This document shows positions 58,952 to 64,000 of a stretch of DNA of 64,000 nt, in pieces. A program made the position numbers and the translations under genes. The stretch lies in NCBI GenBank assembly GCA_003058525.1, contig QBVD01000032.1:1-64000 (forward strand). The letters run 5' to 3'. Within the stretch, counting starts at the first letter, position 1; each line of letters begins with the position of its first letter. The notes beneath the pieces are model-generated. The model was not told the origin of the DNA. It ran no database searches and saw only the letters and a list, made by a program, of their open reading frames with translations. The DNA comes from a gamma proteobacterium symbiont of Ctena orbiculata (GTDB taxonomy: Bacteria > Pseudomonadota > Gammaproteobacteria > Chromatiales > Chromatiaceae).

Positions 58952-59428
58952 TTACTCGTATCTCACTTCCAGAATCTCGAACTCCCTCGGCCCGCCCGGA
59001 GTCTCGAGGAATACATCATCCCCCTCCTGCTTGCCGATCAGTGCACGTGCGATTGGCGAACTGATAGAGACCAGGCCATGCTTGATGTCGGCTTCGTCAT
59101 CGCCGACTATCTGATAGGTAAACTCCTCGTCATTGTCCAGCTCCAACACCACAACCGTTGCACCGAATACCACCTTCCCGCCGGCATCCAGTTTTGTCAC
59201 ATCGATGATCTGGGCATGGGAGAGTTTGCCTTCGATATCCTTTATACGTCCCTCGACGAAACCCTGCTGTTCACGGGCGGCATGATACTCCGCATTCTCC
59301 TTCAGATCGCCGTGCGCTCTCGCTTCCGCAATAGCTTTGATGACTTTCGGCCGCTCGACGATTTTCAACTGCTTCAGTTCCTCTTGCAGTTTTGCAGCGC
59401 CTTTGGCTGTCAACGGTACCTTACTCAT
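58952..59428 (-). CDS. greA: Transcription elongation factor GreA
   Basis: The 158-residue coiled-coil protein cleaves back-tracked RNA with RNA polymerase. Motifs are [22 protein letters not shown] (the acidic tip, Asp/Glu) and the C-terminal [15 protein letters not shown]. It follows carB after a gap holding repeat pair 3. Confidence 0.96.
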   Translation of the reverse strand: MSKVPLTAKGAAKLQEELKQLKIVERPKVIKAIAEARAHGDLKENAEYHAAREQQGFVEGRIKDIEGKLSHAQIIDVTKLDAGGKVVFGATVVVLELDNDEEFTYQIVGDDEADIKHGLVSISSPIARALIGKQEGDDVFLETPGGPREFEILEVRYE

Positions 59429-59486
59429 CGGATCTATCCTCTGTAATCCTGTCTTTCTCTATCAGAAAATACTGTTAATACTCAAT

Positions 59487-59673
59487 CCGCAAATGAACGC
59501 GAATTAACGCAAATGTCAATTAAACTAGGCTGTTTCAGTGGCAATCAGTTTATAGGCGCTATGAAATCTCTCACTATCCATTTGATAAGGTTTGATTACA
59601 AGCAATCTATTTCCCGTAACCCTCAAGTGTCTTATGTTTGCATTAATTGGTGGTGATTAGCGTCTATTTGCGG
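59487..59673. repeat. paired inverted repeat 3, between carB and greA
   Basis: Arms at 59487-59516 (CCGCAAATGAACGCGAATTAA) and 59649-59673 (GATTAGCGTCTATTTGCGG) are inverted copies of the family motif. The interior is about 130 bases without a gene. The right arm is 27 bases beyond the carB stop. The gap of 270 bases holds nothing else. Confidence 0.75.
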
Positions 59674-59699
59674 CTTGTTTACTTTTTTTCTACATGCAT

Positions 59700-62600
59700 C
59701 TATTGATGCAGGTCCTGCAGTCGGTTGACGTTCAGATCATCCAGCTGTTTCAGCGCCAGACAGGTCGCTTCGGCACCGGATATTGTGGTGGTATAGCTGA
59801 CCTTGTATTGCAGCGCGGTGCGGCGTATCTCCGCCGAGTCGGCAATCGCCTGGGCGCCTTCTGTGGTATTCACGATAAAACTGACTTCCTGGTTCTTGAT
59901 GGAGTCGACGATATGCGGTCTACCCTCCATCACCTTGTTGATCCGCGCGCATTCAAGTCCGGCATCCTGAATCGCCTTACAGGTGCCCCCGGTAGCCATC
60001 AGGGTAAAACCCAGATCGATCAGATCCTGCGCCACCTGCACGGCCCTCGCCTTGTCGGCGTTACGTACACTCAACAGCGCCCGCCCTCCCTGGGGAAGCA
60101 CGGAGCCGGCGCCCATAATCGACTTATTGTAGGCCTCACCGAAGGTTCTGCCGACCCCCATCACTTCACCGGTGGATTTCATCTCGGGTCCGAGTACGGT
60201 ATCCACACCGGGAAATTTCACAAAGGGGAAGACCGCCTCTTTGACGAAATAGTTCTCCGGAATCACCTCTTTTGTTATGCCCTGGTCCTTGAGGGATGTT
60301 CCCGCCATGCAGCGGGCGGCGACCTTCGCCAATTGCACACCGGTCGCCTTGGAGACGAACGGCACGGTGCGTGAGGCACGGGGATTGACTTCCAACAGAT
60401 AGATCATGTCATCCTTGATCGCAAACTGTGCGTTCATCAGCCCGATTACCTTCAGTTCCAGGGCCATCTTGCGCATCTGTTCCCGCATACGATCCTGTAC
60501 CGCCGCCGACAGGGTGTAGGGGGGCAGTGAGCATGCAGAGTCCCCCGAGTGGACGCCCGCCTGTTCGATATGTTCCATGATGCCGCCGATGAGCACTTCC
60601 TTGCCGTCACTGATGGCGTCGATATCGACCTCGATGGCGTCGTCCAGAAACCGATCCAGCAGTACCGGCGAATCGTTTGAGACACTCACCGCCTCGCGCA
60701 TGTAGCGCCGCAGTTCGTTCTCGTTATAGACGATCTCCATGGCCCGGCCGCCCAGTACATAAGAGGGGCGCACCACCAGGGGATAGCCGATCTCATCGGC
60801 CAGTTGCACCGCGCTCTCGGTATCTCTTGCCGTCCTGTTGGGCGGCTGCCTGAGGTTGAGCTTTTCCACCAGTTGCTGAAAACGCTCGCGATCCTCAGCG
60901 AGATCGATCGAGTCGGGGCTGGTGCCGATGATCGGCGCACCCGCCGCCTCCAGGTCATTGGCCAGCTTGAGCGGGGTCTGGCCGCCATACTGCACGATCA
61001 CGCCGGCGGGTTGTTCCTTGTGGATGACTTCCAGCACATCCTCCAGGGTGAGGGGCTCGAAATAGAGCCGGTCGGAGGTGTCGTAATCGGTGGAGACCGT
61101 CTCCGGGTTACAGTTGACCATGATCGTTTCATAGCCGTCGTCGCGCATCGCAAAGGCCGCGTGGACACAACAGTAGTCGAATTCAATACCCTGTCCGATA
61201 CGGTTGGGCCCGCCACCCAGGACCATGATCTTTTTCCGCTTCGAGGGTTCGGCCTCGCACTCTTCCTCATAAGTGGAATACATATAGGCGGTACTGGTGG
61301 CAAATTCGGCGGCGCAGGTATCGACCCGTTTGAAGACCGGCCGGATGCCGGCATCGTGACGCCGCTGACGGATCTCCGCCTCACTGCTGTCAACCAGCTC
61401 GGCGATACGCCGGTCGGCGAATCCCTTACGCTTGAGAAAGCGCAGCCGCTCACCGTCCAGTGCCTCCAGCCCCTGACCGGAGAGTTCGCGTTCGATATTC
61501 ACAAGCTCCTCGATCTGCACCAGGAACCAGGGGTCGATGGCGCATATCTCGAAGATCTCTTCCAGACTCATGCCGAAGCGGAAGCACTCGGCCACATACC
61601 AGAGCCGCTCGGGACCGGGCAGGCGGATCTCCCTGACCAGGGTGTTGCGCACATCCTCTTCGTTGAGATCGAGGATCTCGTTGAGACCGTATTTCCCTGT
61701 CTCCAGGCCACGCAGCGCCTTCTGCAGCGACTCCTGGAAGGTGCGGCCAATGGCCATCACCTCGCCCACCGACTTCATCTGCGTGGTCAGACGATCGTCG
61801 GCCAGGGGAAATTTCTCGAAGGCGAAACGGGGTACCTTGGTCACCACATAGTCGATGCTGGGCTCGAAGGAGGCCGGGGTGGCGCCGCCGGTGATCTCGT
61901 TCTGCAGTTCGTCCAGGGTGTAGCCCACCGCCAGCTTGGCCGCCACCTTGGCGATAGGGAAACCGGTGGCCTTGGAGGCCAGCGCGGAGGAGCGGGAGAC
62001 CCGGGGATTCATCTCGATGATGATCATGCGCCCATTCTCCGGATTGATCGCGAACTGGACGTTGGAGCCACCGGTCTCCACGCCGATCTCGCGCAACACC
62101 GCCAGCGAGGCGTCGCGCATGATCTGGTACTCCTTATCGGTCAGGGTCTGGGCCGGGGCCACGGTGATGGAGTCGCCGGTATGCACTCCCATGGGGTCCA
62201 GGTTCTCGATGGAGCAGATGATGATGCAGTTGTCGTTGCGATCCCGCACCACCTCCATCTCATACTCTTTCCAACCGAGAATCGACTCCTCGATCAGCAA
62301 TTCGTTGGTGGGCGAAAGGTCGAGGCCGCGCTCGCAGATCTCCTCGAACTCATCCGGATTATAGGCGATGCCGCCGCCGCTGCCGCCCATCGTGAAAGAG
62401 GGACGGATGATGGTGGGGAAGCCGATCTGGGCCTGAACCTGCTGCGCCTCCTCCATGCTGTGGGCGATGGCGGAACGGGGCATGTCGAGGCCGATCTTGC
62501 GCATCGCCTGGCGGAACAGGTCCCGGTCTTCCGCCTTGTCGATGGCCTCCCGCGAGGCGCCGATCATCTCCACACCGTACTTCTCCAACACCCCTTCGCG

Positions 62601-62909
62601 CACCAGGTCGAGGGCCGAGTTGAGCGCGGTCTGCCCGCCCATGGTGGGCAGCAGGACATCCGGCCGCTCCTTTTCGATGATGCGCTCGAGGGTCTTCCAG
62701 GTGATCGGTTCGATATAGATCGCATCCGCCATGTCCGGATCGGTCATGATCGTCGCCGGGTTGGAGTTCACCAGTACCACCCGGAAACCCTCCTCCCGCA
62801 ACGCTTTACACGCCTGTGCCCCGGAGTAGTCGAATTCACACGCCTGTCCGATAACGATCGGACCGGCGCCTATGATCATGATGCTATTTATGTCTGTACG
62901 TTTTGGCAT
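59700..62909 (-). CDS. carB: Carbamoyl-phosphate synthase large subunit
   Basis: CarB makes carbamoyl phosphate from bicarbonate, ATP and ammonia. The 1069 residues contain two ATP-grasp halves (residues 1-550 and 551-935, with [22 protein letters not shown] at the start of the second) and a C-terminal MGS-like allosteric domain with [16 protein letters not shown]. Length is normal. It is separated from carA by repeat pair 4 and a GxxExxY pseudogene. Confidence 0.97.
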   Translation of the reverse strand: MPKRTDINSIMIIGAGPIVIGQACEFDYSGAQACKALREEGFRVVLVNSNPATIMTDPDMADAIYIEPITWKTLERIIEKERPDVLLPTMGGQTALNSALDLVREGVLEKYGVEMIGASREAIDKAEDRDLFRQAMRKIGLDMPRSAIAHSMEEAQQVQAQIGFPTIIRPSFTMGGSGGGIAYNPDEFEEICERGLDLSPTNELLIEESILGWKEYEMEVVRDRNDNCIIICSIENLDPMGVHTGDSITVAPAQTLTDKEYQIMRDASLAVLREIGVETGGSNVQFAINPENGRMIIIEMNPRVSRSSALASKATGFPIAKVAAKLAVGYTLDELQNEITGGATPASFEPSIDYVVTKVPRFAFEKFPLADDRLTTQMKSVGEVMAIGRTFQESLQKALRGLETGKYGLNEILDLNEEDVRNTLVREIRLPGPERLWYVAECFRFGMSLEEIFEICAIDPWFLVQIEELVNIERELSGQGLEALDGERLRFLKRKGFADRRIAELVDSSEAEIRQRRHDAGIRPVFKRVDTCAAEFATSTAYMYSTYEEECEAEPSKRKKIMVLGGGPNRIGQGIEFDYCCVHAAFAMRDDGYETIMVNCNPETVSTDYDTSDRLYFEPLTLEDVLEVIHKEQPAGVIVQYGGQTPLKLANDLEAAGAPIIGTSPDSIDLAEDRERFQQLVEKLNLRQPPNRTARDTESAVQLADEIGYPLVVRPSYVLGGRAMEIVYNENELRRYMREAVSVSNDSPVLLDRFLDDAIEVDIDAISDGKEVLIGGIMEHIEQAGVHSGDSACSLPPYTLSAAVQDRMREQMRKMALELKVIGLMNAQFAIKDDMIYLLEVNPRASRTVPFVSKATGVQLAKVAARCMAGTSLKDQGITKEVIPENYFVKEAVFPFVKFPGVDTVLGPEMKSTGEVMGVGRTFGEAYNKSIMGAGSVLPQGGRALLSVRNADKARAVQVAQDLIDLGFTLMATGGTCKAIQDAGLECARINKVMEGRPHIVDSIKNQEVSFIVNTTEGAQAIADSAEIRRTALQYKVSYTTTISGAEATCLALKQLDDLNVNRLQDLHQ

Positions 62910-62934
62910 TTATCTACCGTCGAACCTCAAATTA

Positions 62935-63393
62935 GCCGCAAATGGACGCTAATCACCGCAAATTTTCGCTAAATCACTTTTGAATCGTCATGCCGCCAGA
63001 CGATACGTTTATTTTCGGTTCTGGGTGTTCCGAAATTTATGAGCAGCGAAACAGTTAAATCTGTTGCCTTTAAATAATTGATGACTTGTGCCTTATGTTC
63101 TAGTGACAATCTTGCAACCGCCTTCACCTCAAGCAACAGGCAATTTTCAACAAGAATATCTGCAAAGTACTTCCCAACAACTTCCCCTTTATAGGTAACG
63201 TTCAACTGTTTCTGTCGCTCTACCTCGAGACCATTCCTAACCATTTCTACACATAGTGCTTTCTCATATAACACTCTCTAGAAATCCCGGTCCCAACTCA
63301 TTACCGACGGTGTAGGCGCATCCAATAACCCGTTCCGAAATCCTTTTCGTACTATTTGTGTCCATTTGCGGTGATTAGCGTCTATTCGCGGCT
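62935..63393. mobile_element. GxxExxY cassette with terminal inverted repeats (repeat pair 4), between carA and carB
   Basis: Left arm 62935-62961 (AGCCGCAAATGGACGCTAAT and following bases) and right arm 63364-63393 are inverted copies, sharing CGCTAATCACCGCAAAT. The space between them is filled by one GxxExxY gene remnant. The right arm overlaps its start codon and provides the last codons and stop of carA; the left arm lies just beyond its stop codon. It is the only one of four such pairs in this window that holds a gene. Confidence 0.72.
62969..63365 (-). pseudogene. GxxExxY protein (PDDEXK-like), frameshifted
   Basis: The downstream part (101 codons from 63274) has KQLNVTYKGEVVGKYFADI, LLLEVKAVARLSLEHKAQVI and LLINFGTPR, which are typical of GxxExxY proteins (PDDEXK_3 fold). 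Reading upstream in the neighbouring frame gives ERVIGCAYTVGNELGPGFLE from an ATG at 63365, and an inserted base (A) then shifts the frame exactly in the GFLESV/Y motif. Repair by one deletion restores a complete 131-residue protein. The start codon lies in the CGCAAATGGAC repeat. As written it is inactive unless frameshifting occurs. Family function is unknown; it may be a nuclease-like protein of a mobile unit. Confidence 0.78.
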
Positions 63394-64000
63394 TGAATCT
63401 CTTTCTTTCATCAAATCGATAAAATGATCGAATACCGGCGCCACGTCATGGGGTCCCGGGCTGGCTTCCGGATGGCCCTGGAAGCTGAAGGCGGGTTTGT
63501 CGCTGCGATGAATGCCCTGCAGCGTGCCATCGAACAGGGACCGATGGGTGGCGGTCAGGTGATCGGGGAGGCTCTGCTCGTCCACCGCAAAACCGTGGTT
63601 CTGGCTGCTGATCATCACCGTGCCCTGCTCCAGATCCTGCACCGGATGGTTGGCGCCGTGATGGCCGAATTTCATCTTCATGGTCTTGGCGCCGGAGGCC
63701 AATGCCAGCAACTGGTGCCCCAAACAGATGCCGAACACAGGCATGCCTGTATCGACGATCTTGCCGATGGCATCGATGGCGTAGTCGCAGGGCTCCGGAT
63801 CACCCGGTCCATTGGAGAGAAAGACCCCATCGGGCTGCAACGCCAGAACATCTTCCGCCGGCATCTGTGCCGGCACCACGGTGACGCGGCACTCCCTGTC
63901 GACCAACATACGCAGGATATTGCGCTTGATACCGTAATCGTAAGCCACTACATGATACGGCAGCTTCTCGTCGATCGGATGGGGCGCCTCGGGATGGCCC
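63382..64000 (-). CDS. carA: Carbamoyl-phosphate synthase small subunit, C-terminal part
   Basis: The frame runs off the window. The glutaminase domain is present, with [15 protein letters not shown] (catalytic Cys), [11 protein letters not shown] and [13 protein letters not shown] (catalytic His and Glu). The last residues, KERDSSRE, end at a TAG that lies inside the inverted repeat of the neighbouring cassette, so the extreme C-terminus is encoded by inserted DNA. Only about 205 residues are visible. The product hydrolyses glutamine to supply ammonia to CarB. Confidence 0.95.
   Translation of the reverse strand, partial: GHPEAPHPIDEKLPYHVVAYDYGIKRNILRMLVDRECRVTVVPAQMPAEDVLALQPDGVFLSNGPGDPEPCDYAIDAIGKIVDTGMPVFGICLGHQLLALASGAKTMKMKFGHHGANHPVQDLEQGTVMISSQNHGFAVDEQSLPDHLTATHRSLFDGTLQGIHRSDKPAFSFQGHPEASPGPHDVAPVFDHFIDLMKERDSSRE

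Noticed and set aside
60804-62972. 722-codon open frame opposite carB
   Set aside because: It is an antisense frame caused by the codon bias of carB; the translation is His-, Leu- and Gly-rich and resembles no family.

Overview
The window comes from the chromosome of a diazotrophic gammaproteobacterium. The right half has a classic gammaproteobacterial housekeeping order (carA-carB-greA-yhbY-rlmE-ftsH-folP-glmM-tpiA-secG-tRNA-Leu-nuoA to nuoN-tRNA-fMet). The left half has a NifL/NifA-controlled Mo-nitrogenase cluster with DraT/DraG and an Rnf complex. This set, the GC content and the dispersed repeats would fit a Chromatiales or Sedimenticola/Thiodiazotropha-like sulfur oxidiser, but the genus is inference. 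No rRNA operon or CRISPR array is present.

Layout. 1-242: tail of an IS1595-type transposase. 299-14499 (minus strand): the nif structural and cofactor genes in two transcription units. The first is nifH-nifD-nifK-nifT-fdx-nifY followed by an 89-aa protein, a 4Fe-4S LRV protein, a TrpD2-like protein and an unknown. The second is nifE-nifN-nifX-rseC-like-DUF269-DUF683-fdxB-[2Fe-2S] ferredoxin-unknown. 14689-15534 (plus): draT. 15535-18532: low gene density with a 171-bp MITE-like element, a secreted PhoX-like protein and a broken NHL-repeat gene. 18533-19426: exported amidohydrolase. 19795-21334 (plus): a three-gene unit of a SIR2-like protein, a small Cys protein and a hemerythrin. 21390-27366 (minus): nifB-fdxN-small ORF-nifO-fprA-two [2Fe-2S] ferredoxins-nifQ-draG. 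27599-30794 (minus): nifLA. 31161-36510 (plus): rnfABCDGEH. 36717-51593 (minus): tRNA-fMet and the 14-gene nuo operon. 51793-64000: tRNA-Leu, secG, tpiA, glmM, folP, ftsH, rlmE, yhbY, greA, carB and the end of carA.

How it works together. NifLA controls sigma-54 promoters. Sites of the form TGGCAY-N5-TTGC with an upstream TGT-N10-ACA NifA box can be read in front of nifH, nifE, nifB and the SIR2-like operon. Two tandem NifA boxes sit between the divergent nifLA and rnf units, where the promoter matches are weaker. Rnf and several ferredoxins supply low-potential electrons. DraT/DraG switch NifH at Arg101. A flavodiiron protein and a hemerythrin probably handle oxygen or NO.

Most notable observations. 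(1) A nif-regulated operon encodes a SIR2-like protein whose usual catalytic His position appears to be Met, together with a Cys protein and a hemerythrin. (2) A family of paired inverted repeats occurs at four intergenic sites. One pair encloses a frameshifted GxxExxY gene whose start codon lies in the repeat and whose other flank provides the carA stop codon. (3) Strong hairpins lie in every gap of nifH-D-K-T. (4) A 171-bp MITE-like element is present, with partial copies elsewhere.
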